Assembly: GCA_024180945.1 (NCBI GenBank)
Contig: JAKSGN010000022.1
Span: 186,001-250,000 of the forward strand
Source: Macrophomina tecta
Lineage: Eukaryota; Ascomycota; Dothideomycetes; Botryosphaeriales; Botryosphaeriaceae
DNA: 64,000 nt
Direction of reading: 5' to 3'
The notes below the pieces were generated by a model. That model saw only the letters and a list, made by a program, of their open reading frames with translations. It did no database searches and was not told the DNA's origin. Positions 41,681 through 53,487 of the stretch are shown here, piece after piece (within the stretch, counting starts at the first letter, position 1; every line of letters starts with the position of its first letter). A program made the translations under genes and the position numbers.

Positions 41681-42163
41681 TTATTTATTTATTTATTTGG
41701 TTTAACGTCCTTCTTGAGTCAGAGACTATCAAAGACGAGCTTTAAAAGCCGTTTCTGGTTATATATTTCCTCGAGGCTCCTTGTAAAAGAAGCATTCTAG
41801 GAGAGCACAAGGAATAGTAGACTTAAAAGCCAAACGAGAGGCAGGCCTCTAAGGAGATAGTATGAGAGAATAGTAATAGAAAACAAAGGAGTGTAAGCGT
41901 CGGACGTATTTAAACCCCGTCGGGCGTGTTGTTAAGAATCCACCGGCGCGTAGATATCTTGGTTTTTCTAAGAAACTCAGCTGTTCCTTGAGTGCCTTTA
42001 TTTGTAGTGAATAGGTCCGTAAGATTAAGAATAGGTTTCTCCAGAGCGTCTTTTATAGAGAGCCTTTCAGCTCTATATAAATAACAGTCTAAGAGGAGAT
42101 GTCTCGGTGTTTGTTTTGCCGTACCAGAGCAGTAGCATCCAGTGTGGTTTTCAATCTCGATCT
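41681..42163 (-). mobile_element. 3' fragment of a Tad-type LINE
   Basis: On the minus strand a C-terminal ORF2 piece reads CYCSGTAKQTPRHLLLDC (zinc-knuckle like C.C...H...C), then LTDLFTTNKGTQGTAEFLRK and TRRWILNNTPDGV with TAA at 41912. A 3' untranslated region follows and ends in (TAAA)n, seen on the plus strand as TTTA repeats at 41681-41698. 5' truncation plus a simple-repeat tail is normal for LINE insertions by target-primed reverse transcription. It interrupts the Helitron. Confidence 0.7.
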
Positions 42164-42362
42164 TATCAATCTTATCAATCGATCCCTATCAATCGATATC
42201 AAGTCCATCATGGAATTGAATTGACGATTGATAAGGATCGACAGCCTCCTGGTTGCCCTGCCAAACGTCACCAAACAAACGCCATAAAACACGCCCGCAG
42301 GGAGCCGTAGGATCCGAAATGCATTAAACAGTCCTCTTCTATTGCCTTATTAATTATCGGGC

Positions 42363-44408
42363 ATGGATGACGAGCTCAATTCGTCTTTTACAAACCTTTC
42401 CGTTGACTCTCTTACTACCGAGATAACATTACGATCCAGAAATATAAGAGGAACTGTAGTATCTGCAACGAGGGCACACTGTCTTCAGCCAGGACTAAAT
42501 GAACCGGAAAAGGAAGGGAAAAACCGACTTTTCTATTGCAAATACTGTACGAATGGCTATCGAAGCCAGGTAAGTAACACATTTCGAAACCATCTCGTAA
42601 GTGTCCATGGAATTACTATCGTGGAAGAGCCTGGAGCGATTTGTAAATTAACCGCCGACCAGCTCGAACGCCTTTACTTAAAGGCGGCATCAGCAGGGCA
42701 AACGTCGCAAAAGATAGACGCTTAAGTCTTTCGAAAGGTTCTTAACAAGGAGGTCATCACGGAGGCGCTGGCTACGTTAATTATTGCGCGGAATCTGTTA
42801 TTTCGTATTGTGGAGTGGCCCGAATTTTACGCCTTTTGCCAGCTTCTCAACTCGGAGGTCGAAGGCTGTATTACAACCGCACACTCGGAGGTTAGAAAGA
42901 AGATTAAGATGCTCTACGAATGCCGGAAAGATTCTATACGAAAGAGGCTTCAGTCGTCGATCTTAAAGGTTAATCTTGCAGTCGATGTATGGTTATCTCC
43001 TAATAGGCTCCTTCTGCTTGGAATCTGCGCCCATTATATTGCAGAAGGCGAAACCGAGGTGTCTAGGCCTCTTATTGGTCTTCGCACGATTCCTAATCAT
43101 GCTGGAGAGGAGCAATTTAAGGCTCTTAAACCAATTCTCGAAGACTTCGGCATCGTTTAAAAGATTAGATCCATTATTAGCGACAACGCAAGCTTAAACG
43201 ATACTCTTTTTTCTGCGATTGGTGACTATCTTGAAGAACAAGATGTCCCTTGGGATATACTTACTCATCGTATACGTTGCATTGGCTATATAATTAATTT
43301 GGCCGTTTAGGCATTCCTCTTCCACAATTTTATGTAGGTGGAGGAGCTGGACTCATTCGAAGAGCAGGAGATTATCGCGAGAGATGGCCTAGTTGGAGCT
43401 ATCGAAGCCTTACGGCAGTCATTTCGAGTTATGGGTCCCATAGGCAAGCTTTATAATATTATTGTCTTCGTGCGAGCATTAAGCGGCCGCACTCAGGCCT
43501 TTATCGACCTGGTGGGAAGGTTGATTCCGCTGGATAACCGTACAAGTTGGAATAGCTGGACCAGCATGTGCGATATTGCACTTAAGTATGAAAGCAAGAT
43601 TGACGAGTTCTGCAAAGCCTATTGGGCGGACCTGAAGGATAACTTCCTGCCTCCCCTAGACTGGCAAAAGATTCGTACTATCCAGACGTTTCTGGGGCCG
43701 TTTCAGGAGGCAACTCTGTACTGCCAAGGACATAAGGCGACAATCGACTTTGTGCTCTTTACTATGGATGTGCTGATTAGGCACCTGGAATCGGCGCTCG
43801 ATGAGTTTAAAGACGATAAGGAGCTCTGTTCTTGGATTACTAGTAGCTGGGAGACTCTTGACAAGTATTATAGCAAGATAGATGACTCACCTCTCTATGC
43901 CGCTGGTATTATACTTCATCTAAACCGCCGTACGAAGTATATCCAAAGCAACTGGAAAGTATTCTGGCAAAAAACGGCCATCAATAGCGTCAGAAAGCTT
44001 TGGCGGGGCTACCGGGAGAGTACATACCTTCCTGTAATACTATTATACGAAGTCGAAGCGAGTTAAGAGACTTAAAAGCTAGTCTCCGCATTCCGTAAGA
44101 TTGCACGAGACCTGGAGGGTTACTCTCGGCTACGCAGCCTGGATGAGTTTGACGACTATTGCGATCAAGAGCCTTACGACCTCGGGAATATGAGTGCTAT
44201 TGAGTGGTGGCTATAAGAGCCACAAAGAAGACGCTTTCCAAGGCTTTTAAGAATGGCACTTGATATCCTCTCAATCCTAGCAATGAGTGACGAGGCGGAG
44301 CGAGTCTTTTCAGGAGCTCGTCGTACAATCTCATGGGATAGAGCGCAGTTATCCGCTCAAACAATTGAAATGCTCGAATGTATGAAGAGCTGGCATCGAA
44401 ATGCTTGA
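42363..44408 (+). pseudogene. hAT transposase (hAT2), one frame with seven internal stops
   Basis: The reading frame stays the same from ATG 42363 to TGA 44406. It holds a BED-like finger (FYCKYCTNGYRSQ...HLVSVHG), the hAT core (LAVDVWLSPNRLLLLGI, RCIGYIINLAV), PLDNRTSWNSW and the C-terminal block (RRRFPRLLRMALDILS, SDEAERVFSGARRTISWDRA). In-frame TAA or TAG occur at 42723, 43158, 43308, 43335, 44064, 44073 and 44214; no frameshift was seen. CAA/CAG/TGG-to-stop changes without indels point to RIP rather than slow decay. Upstream, TATCAATC words repeat directly and inverted near 42166-42235. Confidence 0.88.
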
Positions 44409-44435
44409 TTAGACTTTGAAATTGAATTCTTTTTC

Positions 44436-44665
44436 TGTTGAATTTGGGTGAGTGAAGAGTAGTGAGGTCAGAAAGAGAGTAGATTCTGCCTGTCTCCTGA
44501 GAGGGAGGTAGGTATGCTTTGCTTATATACATAAATGAGTGCTTGAATAACCGAGGAGAATAGAAGCCGATATTGCTATCCGAAGCTTGTGAAGATGAGG
44601 AGTAGTGAGGAGGTGGCAAAGAGTAGATGCTGATCTGTAGCAATAAGGCAAAATAGTCTGACACA
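44436..44665 (-). repeat. Copia 3' LTR, about 230 bp
   Basis: On the minus strand the segment begins TGTGTCAGAC directly after the purine tract and ends TTCAACA, the TG...CA borders of an LTR. TATATAAGC inside is a possible TATA box. With no 5' LTR in the window the borders rest on structure only. Confidence 0.6.
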
Positions 44666-46434
44666 CCCCCTTCACGACGTGTACGCTTGGGAGGGTCGTG
44701 ATAGTAGAAGCAGCGTCGAGTGTACAATAAAAGCAGTAGAGAATAGTGGTTAGTTATCTTGCAATTTAGTAGTGATGTCTTCGAGTCCAATTTGTTGAAG
44801 AAAGTATTGATGTTTCTGTTTGTTGAGAGGTTTAGTGAGTCCATCTGCAATTGTCTCTGCAGTGGGAGTCCAAGAGATTGAAATGTTGCCTTCTTGTACT
44901 TCCTGGCGTAGCCAGTGGCTGTGGATTTGAACATGACGAAGTTTTGTGATGAGCTTATAAGTTTCCTCGTCAAGTAGGCGAATTGTCTGAGTGTTGTCAC
45001 ACTGAATCTTTGTCTGATGTCCAGTAGAGAAATCGATTGCTTTGAAGAGGTTTTCCCACCAAATAGTTTCCTTGGCGGTGGCTGAGAGTGCGAGTAATTC
45101 GGCTTCAGTGCTGCTCGTAGTGACAGTGCGTTGCTTAGCTGCTTTCCAGTCGATAGGTCCTCCAAAGAGTCGAAAGAGAAAACCTTGAATGCTCTTTCTG
45201 GTGTCAATATCTGAAGCAAATGAGGCATCGCTGGAGGCAATAAAGAGATCTTTGGTAGACTGAGTAAAGCCTGAGAAAGTAAGAGCGTAGTTTCGAGTAC
45301 TTGCCAGATACTCGAGAACTCGTTGAGCCAGATGAAGGTGCTGAGCTGATGGGTTCTGCAAGTGTTCAGAGAGTCGTGATGCTGCGTGAGCGATATCAGG
45401 TCTAGTGTGGACTGCAGCGTAGTTGATTGATCCGACTTTCTGTTGGTAGACGTAGATATCTTGCTCTGTAGCTTGTTCAGGATTCTGAGTGATAGGTTCG
45501 TCAGGTGGGAGAGGAACTGAGCGCTTCGAGTCTTCTTTGACATTGAATTTGGCAGTAAGTTTCGAGATGTATGAGTCTTGGCAAAGCCAGAGTTTGCGTT
45601 CGTTCCGGTTGCGGATAATCCTAATGGCTAGAAACCACTGAATTTCCCCGAGATATCTCATCTCGTAGATTTCGAAGAGCTTGCGCTGAAAGTCGTCGAC
45701 ATAGGCGGTGTGATCCTTATGATAGATGATGACGATATCGTCTACAAAGAAGAATAGGATCATATGTTCGTTCGTGAAGAGGCAGGGAGCTTCTGGCACT
45801 TCAGTAAGGCCGAGATTTTGAAGTGTCGTTGACAAGTGCTTTTGCCAGAGAGCTGGCGACTGCTTAAGTCCATAGAGTGCTCGTAAGAGTAAGAGAACGA
45901 GTCCGTCCTTAATTTTCATGCCGGGTGGTGGTTTACAGTAGGTTTCTTCATCGATTGGCACGTGTGGATACGCATTGATGACATCGTATTGCCTTGATTC
46001 AAGATCGAAAGCGGCCATGATTGCCATAAGTCCTCTGAAGATACGTGCAGCGAGTGTGGCAGCGTAGGTATCCTGAGCAGTCGATTGAAGGTCTCCTCGT
46101 ACGCAGAGTCGCGCTTTGAACTTGATAAGATAGCCTTCTTCGTCGAACTTGTATTTGAATACCCAGGTGAGTGGAAGAATCTGTTTCTTCGCTGCGTGTG
46201 CCTGAGTAGCTAGAGCTTGTTTCCAGGTTCGGATTTGCTCAAGTTTCTTGATTTCTTCGAGAAGTGCGTCCATAAATCTGTCTCCGAATGGGTGATTGAG
46301 GAGTTCCTCAAAATTCTTTGGTTCTGGTGGCAGATTATCTCGATGGAGTGTAGTTGTCGGCCTTGGAGTGTGAATTGCAGCTGAAAAGGCGTTGTAGAAG
46401 GTTGACTTTGGATATACTTGAGTTTGAGCAAGAG
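44436..46434 (-). mobile_element. Ty1/copia retrotransposon, 3' half
   Basis: On the minus strand: reverse transcriptase and RNase H region, polypurine tract (GAAGGGGG) and a 3' LTR at 44665-44436. Gag, protease, integrase and the 5' LTR are absent; the element stops at 46434 where the terminal repeat of hAT3 begins. It abuts hAT2 on its 3' side. Confidence 0.8.
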
Positions 46435-46462
46435 CAGACATCCCAATAATAAATAAATACAT
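44750..46462 (-). pseudogene. Copia pol, reverse transcriptase and RNase H only
   Basis: The frame is open for 570 codons: HPFGDRFMDALLEEIKKL, WVFKYKFDEEGYLIKFKARL, YGLKQSPALW and the catalytic FFFVDDIVIIY of copia reverse transcriptase; RNase H follows with SSDASFASDIDTRKSIQGF and TTSSTEAELLALS, ending in the typical C-terminal region. The first dozen residues come from the hAT3 end, so the start ATG is not native. There is no gag, protease or integrase. The remaining domain is undamaged. Confidence 0.88.
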
Positions 46463-49159
46463 AATATTGACATATTCTTATGTATTCATTGGCAGATCCT
46501 AATATTATTATCGATTGCTAAGCTTATCAATAATTATTAATATAAAACTGAAGCGCCATGCATGTCGTCGTTGCCGCCAGCAATATCCATGACCTTACCA
46601 TCTACTGCCACGTAGACTTTGCGGACCAAGTCATTCTTCACCCAGTTGCTCAGGCATTGAAGCTTCTCGATAGTATCAGGCGAGAGCCGTGCCCTGTCCC
46701 AAGAAATTGTCCGCCTTGCGCAAGAGAATACCCGTTCCGGATCGTCGGACATCGCCGGCACACTTAGTATGTCAATGGCCAATTGGTGTAAACGTGGATA
46801 CTCAATCCTCTGTTCTTCTCGACACCACCATTCAAGCGGTGTTTTGGTCGTCATAGGTCTTGGCGGAGAATTGACGAATTTTTCGAATTCATCCTCATCT
46901 CCGGGTTCATCCAAGACACTCATTGACTGCTTGATACGCTCGTACGGTGTTACTTCCCGTCGTTCGTCGTTCAGCCGAGCCGCGGACTCCGACGGGAGTG
47001 GCCGGTCCTTGTACTTCGCCCAATGCTGCCGTGCACCAGCAATAGCGGTCTGCCTCCATTCCTCTGCCCAGTGGCGGTCAAGGTACCTCCGGCGCTTTTC
47101 TGGATGGAGCAATAATGCCGTGGCATATATTGGGTTTCTGTCACTCTCTTCATAATACTTCGAGAGAACCCACCAACCCATGTGAATGGAATGAACCATA
47201 CGCGCGTTGCTGGCGTATTTGCCCTGCTTTAACATCAGTCCAGGTCTGGTAATCGATCGAGCCGTCCATGGCTTACCTTGGCATTCTCAAACTGCATGAA
47301 AAGAATATCCATATTCTCTAGCACCTGATCTATTGATGCCCACTCCATTTGCTGCTCCAAGGTCGCTTGGTAAAACGGCTGCAAGAACTCGTGAGTCATT
47401 TTGAGTACTTGCCAATCATCATGTGTGAGGATGTCGTCTTCCAGCTCGTTGTGGTATTGGTTGAGGAATATTGACAATGGACCCTCTTGGCTGATAGCCG
47501 CATCAAGCAACTTGAACCATGAGTTCCAACGGGTGATATTGTCAATTCCAAGCGCCTTTTCTGCAATGTCATCCCATGCATCGTTGCGCACTGTGGAATT
47601 ACGGATGAACACCGCAATGTTGTGGAGTTTACCCATTGGGCCGATGCTCCGCCAGCCGGCAGTGTCATGGCGTTTCTTGCGCCTGTCGTGACTCTTGTGA
47701 CAAGTGTTCGACTGAATTTGGTCGTGTAACGCGTCCGCAACTGTTACATCATTTACCTCGTGTTGCGCCTGCGCAATTGCGGCCTGCAGAGCGTCCTCAC
47801 TAGTTGCAAAGAGAAAGGCTTGAAGGGACAAGTTAATGATGTGGCCGGCACACCGCGTTCGAGAGGACACTGGGTCAAGTGTAAGGCCGTACTCTTGCGA
47901 CAGCTCAACAGCAAGTTGGCGGAGACAGGTGTCATTCTTTGCGTCATTGTCCCCAGTGAAGTAGCCGATTCGGGGCGCTAAGTGGTACTGTCGGATAATC
48001 GTCATCAAGTGAGGTGCCACAGCCGTGCCGGCGTGAGAGCGGCGGAGGTTTGGTAGCCCTAGCAATGCTTTCCGAGGTTTGTAGGCCTCGTCAACCCATT
48101 GGGCGTGAACAGCGATATAGGCCTTCCGCTGAGGAGAAGACCATACGTCCATAGCAATGTGTACGAGGCTCCGGGCACGTTCTAGCCATTCCTTTACGGA
48201 TTGTTGATGCGCATCGTAGGCCCTATCCAAGTCCGCCGCAACTGTGCTACCGGAATCAGTTAGGAACTCTTCAACGGCAGGGTTTATCGCGGCCAGAAGT
48301 GCCTGGTATTCCGGCCAGGTTACGAAGTTGAGCGGTAAATGTTTATGTGCGGATAGCAACATCTGTGCCTCTCGAAAGGCATCGACATTGATTACACTCC
48401 GTAGAGTGTTCATCTCATTCTCCCTGACTTGCTGCAGCCGCTTGCCGGTTGTTCTTGCGAAGGCATTTTCGATGGCTAGTTGGCGCCTGTTTTGAGATTT
48501 TGAATCCTCTCGAACAAGTATGTGATGAGCCTTCTCGGGATGATAGCGGGCGTTGCCAGATATGTGGGTTGACCAGGATGGATTGCGACAACGCGTGCAG
48601 TAGTGAAGTAATTTCCCGCTCATAGTACGTGGCTCGTCGCCTTGAGCTTCTCGAAAGTGATCCCATGTTGATGTGGCTCTCAGTTTCCGTCTCTTGACCG
48701 TATGCTGAGCTGACGATGCTTCGGGTTCTGACAGTGTGCTGGCAACTTGTGAGGCACTGTCAGAGGGTACCACGGAGGAAGAACTTGACGGGGCATTGGA
48801 TTGGGGCAGTGAGGATATGTTGACGTCCATTGTCGTGTGTAGAGATATGTCGCTGATGTATTACGAACTGCGTACTTGCAACGTGACGGGTATGGCGAGG
48901 CAGCAGTTTCGGTTGCTAGGAGTTACAAACATTGGAGTTCACCTCCTATCTAGAGGCCTGATAAGCAGTAATATGCGTACAAGACTGCAATTTAATCTGA
49001 AACACTCTGGGGGAATTGGCGCTGGAAAATAGTGGGCCTATATTATTAATAGTTAACAATATATATTTATTGGCAGCGTCTATATTATTATCCTTATGGA
49101 AAAGCTTAACAATAAATATGCCCTTAATAATAAATATATATTTATTACTGGGATGTCTG
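46435..49159 (-). mobile_element. hAT transposon (hAT3) with long AT-rich inverted ends
   Basis: Both borders show CAGACATCCCARTAATAAA in inverted orientation (46435 and 49159), and both are followed inwards by about 100 bp of AT-rich sequence sharing TTGGCAG, TATTATTATC and AAGCTTA words, then GGCGC. The 2725-bp unit contains one hAT transposase. The left neighbour is copia and the right neighbour is a LINE; the 8 bp outside the ends do not match, so the element was rearranged after insertion or the true ends are elsewhere. Confidence 0.6.
46537..48830 (-). pseudogene. hAT transposase of hAT3, one frameshift
   Basis: ATG 48830 starts MDVNISSLPQSNAPSSSSS. A BED-like zinc finger (YCTRCRNPSW...H...H), the hAT core (IAMDVWSSPQRKAYIAVHAQ, TRCAGHIINLSLQAFLF), DNITRWNSW and the C-terminal dimerisation block (LEWWCREEQRIEYPRLHQLA, PERVFSCARRTISWDRA) are all present. 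The only lesion is a one-base shift near 47237, where TGA overlaps ATG. Total about 763 codons. This is the best preserved hAT in the window. Confidence 0.9.
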
Positions 49160-49329
49160 CCCACCAGACCCGTGAATGTAACAACAGGGACAATCCAAAG
49201 TGCCCGGCGTGCGGCGATGCTCATACGATCTTCGACCGGAGCTGCCCTCTCCACCCAAAGAATAATAGAAGGTCCATCCAGCAAAGGAGGGACGTAGTGA
49301 TGGAAGACGCCCCCGCAACTACATGCTAG
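49160..49329 (+). pseudogene. LINE ORF1, C-terminal zinc-knuckle end
   Basis: The frame reads HQTRECNNRDNPKCPACGDA, then HTIFDRSCP and stops at TAG 49327. The CPACGDAH...C pattern is a CCHC knuckle of a Tad ORF1 gag-like protein. The stop overlaps the ORF2 start in ATGCTAG, as in many two-ORF LINEs. All upstream ORF1 sequence is missing. Confidence 0.75.
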
Positions 49330-52300
49330 AGGAGCCGCTGCGGATCCTCCAGCTGAACGTCGGAAAACAGAAAGAGGTTCAGTGGAGCCTGCTTAACGAC
49401 ACCGACACGGCACGGTTCGACGTTCTGGTAGTTGCAGAGCCGTATATCTTTGCGCTTACGGGCGAGGATAAAGCGAGGGTCACTTCTCACCGCCAGTGGG
49501 AAGCAGTGACCCCAACAATACAAAGAACGGGCAGTCATGTCAGACACAGCTTTCGAGCGATGCTCTGGCTAAATCACAACGTCCAGGGGCAGCCTGTACC
49601 GACTCAATCATCAGACATCGCGGCAGTCCTTGTCCGCAGCCACGGTGTTCCAGTCCTGATCTTTTCCGTCTACATCCCTCAGGGTGGGAAGACGATATAC
49701 GACCACGAAGATCAACTAAAGGAGCGCCTGAAGATTCTTGACGCGACGATTGAACAAGGAGACGGAGGGAGAGGCTCTACAGGTAGTGGTAGCCGGCGAC
49801 ATTAACCGCCGCGACCAACTTTGGGGAGGAGATCATGTAGCTACGGATCTGAGACAGGGGGAGGCCAAGGAGCTACTCAACTTCATGCAACGTCGAGAGC
49901 TGCAATCTCTCCTTAAACCGGGGACGGTTACCTGGGAACACCAAGACGGCAACTCGAGATCCACTATCGACGTGATACTGGTAACTGAGCTGCTCGCTAG
50001 CAGGAAGGTCAAGTGCCAAGTCTACCCAACGGATCACGGGTCCGACCACCGGGCCATAGAGACGGAAATCGACCTCGAGGCGTGCAGGAACTCCTCACGA
50101 GCTGGACGATTACTTTTCGAGAAGGCGGACTGGGGAGCCATAAGAAAAGAGCTAGAAGAGACGCTACCACCACCAGCTCCGTGCCCGGACGTCATTGCGC
50201 TAGAGCAGGAGGCCGAGGCATTCCTACAGCATACCCAAAGAGCCGTCCAGTTTCGGGTACCATTAGCTCGATCGTCTCCATATGCGAAGAGGTGGTGGAC
50301 TGAGCGACTATCAATCTTGCGGAGGACAGTCTCGTCGTTGACGAATCACTGCACGACGCTACGAAGACAGGGACATCGAGTAGATGACGCGCACGAGCAG
50401 CTGCGAGCGGCTAGACGTCAATATTTCCAAGAGATCCGTGCGCAGAAAACGGCCCACTGGCGGGAATTCATCTCCGACCCAGCAAACGCGTGGAGGGCGA
50501 ACGCATTCACGAAAATGGAACAGTCATTTGCCAAGGTCCCACCCCTTGCAAAAGATGACAAGGTCGCCAGAACAGACGAAGAGAAAGCCGAGATGTTAAT
50601 GGAGACCTTTTTCCCACCACAAGCAACGCCGCAACTCCAGGCAGCCACATCAACCACACAATTAGAGCCGCTAATTATGGGGCCTCTAACAGAGGATGAA
50701 GTTAAAAAGGCAATCTTCACGGCGAACCCGCGAAAGGCGCCAGGCGCGGACGGCCTTACGTTCAGAGTGTGGAGAGAGCTCTGGCCGGTAGTAGGGCGGC
50801 ACATCAGCTGCCTATACCAAGGATCACTACGGCTGGGTCACCTACCAAGGGCATGGCGAGTGGCCAAGATCGTTACGCTAAGGAAGCCGGGAAAGTCCGA
50901 CTACACGATCCCAAAGGCCTATAGACCGATTTCACTACTACCAACTATTAGCAAGGGCCTTGAAGCAGTGGTGGCAAACAGGATATCGTATCTAGCTGAC
51001 ACAAACGGACTGCTCCCAGCTAATCACTTCGGGGCACGCCGGCAAAGATCCTGTGAGCAGGCGCTGAACGTCCTAATCGAGAAGGTCTTCTGGGCATGGA
51101 GAAGGCAGCAGGTATTGTCTCTCGTTACTTTCGACGTACAGGGAGCGTACAACGGAGTCCACAAAGAGGTTTTGTGCCGGAGACTTCAGGCAAGAAGAAT
51201 GCCTGCTGCTATCGTGCGGTGGGTAGAGAGCTTCTGCAGCGAGAGGAAGGCATGTATAACAGTAGGTGGTTTCTGCTCGCCAGTGGCAGACGTTAAGCAC
51301 GCAGGCTTGCCTCAAGGCTCGCCTCTATCACCCATCCTCTACATCATCTACAACGCAGACCTCGTCGAGGCACCGATCAACCAGAAGGGCGGAGCTCTAG
51401 GCTTCGTTGACGACTACACTGTTTGGGTCACTGGCCCAACCGCCAGCCACAACGTCCAGAGGCTGCAGCAGGAGGTGATTCCGAAAGCCGAAAAATGGGC
51501 CGCAGAGAGCGGAGCAACGTTCGAGGCGGATAAGACGAGGCTGATTCACTTCACCCGCGTCAACAGACGAAGAGATTCGCCCGAAACACCGTTGGTCTTT
51601 CAAGGGACTAGAATCTCAGACAGCGAGCAGGTGAAGGTTCTCGGGGTCCTGCTCGACAACCAGCTCACTATGGTGCCCCACGTCACCAACGGTGGCGAGT
51701 AAGGCAATCACGCAGTGCTTGGCGATTAAGAGACTCAGAGGCGTAAGCCCAAGAGGAATGAGACAGCTATACCAGGCGACGGTCACTCCAATTACCGACT
51801 ACGCCGCGTCGACGTGGTACGCTCCGGGAAGACTAGGCGTAGGAAAGCTCGTACGGCACCTAGAAACAGTCCAGCGATTGGGAGCACAAGCCGTGACAGG
51901 CGCGTTTCGCACAGTCGCCCTACCAGTCGCCGAAGGAGAGGCGTGCCTAACGCCGGTCGACTTCCGATTGCGCGCTAAAGTGTCGAAAAACCTGGTAAGG
52001 CTGTACACGCTACCACCAGACAATCCAGCGGTAGACTGCATCAAGCGTTTCCCTAAGCAAGGGGAGGTATATCCCTCCCCGCTGAGAAAGACTTGGGACC
52101 ATTACGGAAGCCTCATCGCTCCGGAAAAGGCAGCTCCCATAGAAACAATCGTACCATGGGCTCTTCCACCGTGGGAGCGCGATATACAGTCGGACATCGT
52201 CATTATCGATCGAGACAGCGCTATCGCAAAGGCGCAGGCCCTGCCATCCGCCGATACCGTCTTTACCGATGGGTCATGCAGATACGGGCTCTGCGGCGCC

Positions 52301-53280
52301 GCGGCAGTCCGCTCGACTAAGACGAAAGGGTTCATGACTATCAGACAAGAGACAGTGGAACGGAGCAAAAACGCACCAGTAGTGATGGCAGAGCTACATG
52401 CCATAGTATTCGCATTGGAATGGCTAGTCCAGCGCCCGCGCCAGACGGATGCGCCAATACCAGGTCGCATAGTGCACACCTTCTGGGTGGTCACGGACAG
52501 TATAAAGGCACTCCAGCGCCTTGGCAAGTCGCAAGCAAATTTCTCGGGGCAGTACCTAGTTAAGAGAGCACGAGACCTTATCGTCAGGATCGAAGTCAAA
52601 GGGGCAACAGTTAAGTTCTTATGGGTGCCAGCCCACAGCGGTGTTGCTGGGAACGAGGCTGCACACCGCGCCGCCCAGGAGACGACAACGCCAGGGCTGC
52701 AGCCAACAGTCGACAGGCGTTGCAGGCGACGGGCAAGGGAGATAGTCGAGTTAGTGGTAAAGCAGAAGGTGCAGCATGAACGGGAGGAGGCGGCGGCGAA
52801 GCCGAGCCCTTGGGGAAAATACACACGTAAGCTGGACGGAGCCTTCCCAGGGCAGCACACACTGCGGCTGTATAACAGCCTCGATGCGGAGAGCGCAGCA
52901 ATCCTCATCCAGTGCCGAACTAACCACAGCTTCCTCCGAGAGTTCCTCTTCCAGCTACGGAAAGAGGAGTCAGGACAGTGCGAATGCGGCAAGGGATGGA
53001 GACTGTGCGACACGTCCTCTTGGTCTGTCCGCGGTGGCAGCAGACTCGCAGCGAGCTGGCGAATATCGTAGGTAAGAGGTGGGGAGACGTTTCTTACATG
53101 CTTGGAGGATGGAGCAGGAGGCAGGACTGGCGGACTGGGCAACCGGTCGATGGGCCAAAGGAGCGATGGAGGCCGGACGTGCGGGTGGTCAAGGCGGTGG
53201 TGCAGTTCCTGAAGTCGACCGCTCGGCTGTCCGGCCGGGATAGAACGGGTGGGGCGGTACAGCCGCTGCACGACCATTAA
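49323..53280 (+). pseudogene. LINE ORF2: endonuclease, reverse transcriptase, RNase H
   Basis: Starts MLEEPLRILQLNVGKQKEV, an apurinic-type endonuclease start; VVAGDINRRDQLWGG and STIDVILV are further endonuclease motifs. The reverse transcriptase has PGADGLTFRVW, YRPISLLPTISKGLE, FDVQGAYNGVH, GLPQGSPLSPILY and GFVDDYTVW (FADD in most relatives). RNase H shows VFTDGSCRYGLC, MAELHAIVFALEW and FLWVPAHSGVAGNEAAHRAA. The C-terminus has CECG...H...C. Frameshifts lie near 49745, 51690 and 52995. Without them the protein would be about 1315 residues, normal for the family. It acts by target-primed reverse transcription when intact. Confidence 0.9.
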
Positions 53281-53487
53281 ACGGAGTTGGGCTGAGAAGT
53301 GAGTCAAGGCAGTAACGGATGAAAGGCGTGGTAACGTGTATAGGACGGCTCTTATGTCTCCACAGAAGACATCGTAGCCTGATTAGACCAATCCAATCCA
53401 ATCCAATCCATATATCTTATGATCTCTCAGTTCTTTTCTCCACCTGTGAAGGCTGCGCCATAACAGGACAGACTGGCTCTTCCTGTC

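Larger units (their letters stand above)
49160..53412 (+). mobile_element. Tad-type LINE, 5'-truncated, nearly complete ORF2
   Basis: The element begins inside the last zinc knuckle of ORF1 and runs through endonuclease, reverse transcriptase, RNase H and C-terminal knuckle. The 3' region ends near 53388-53412 in tandem CCAAT/ATCCA units, a possible simple tail. Three frameshifts but no stop codons were found in ORF2. The 5' end joins the terminal repeat of hAT3. Confidence 0.88.

Noticed and set aside
44197..45543. Minus-strand frame of 448 codons overlapping copia pol
   Set aside because: Out-of-frame shadow of copia RNase H extending through the LTR; Ser/Leu/Thr-rich without motifs.
47235..47240. 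A possible mini-intron or programmed frameshift in hAT3 transposase
   Set aside because: No GT...AG pair near the site and no slippery sequence; a simple one-base lesion is more likely.
52102..53307. Minus-strand frame of 401 codons
   Set aside because: Antisense to the RNase H part of LINE ORF2, Arg/Ser/Pro-rich with no domain; the sense strand has all expected motifs.
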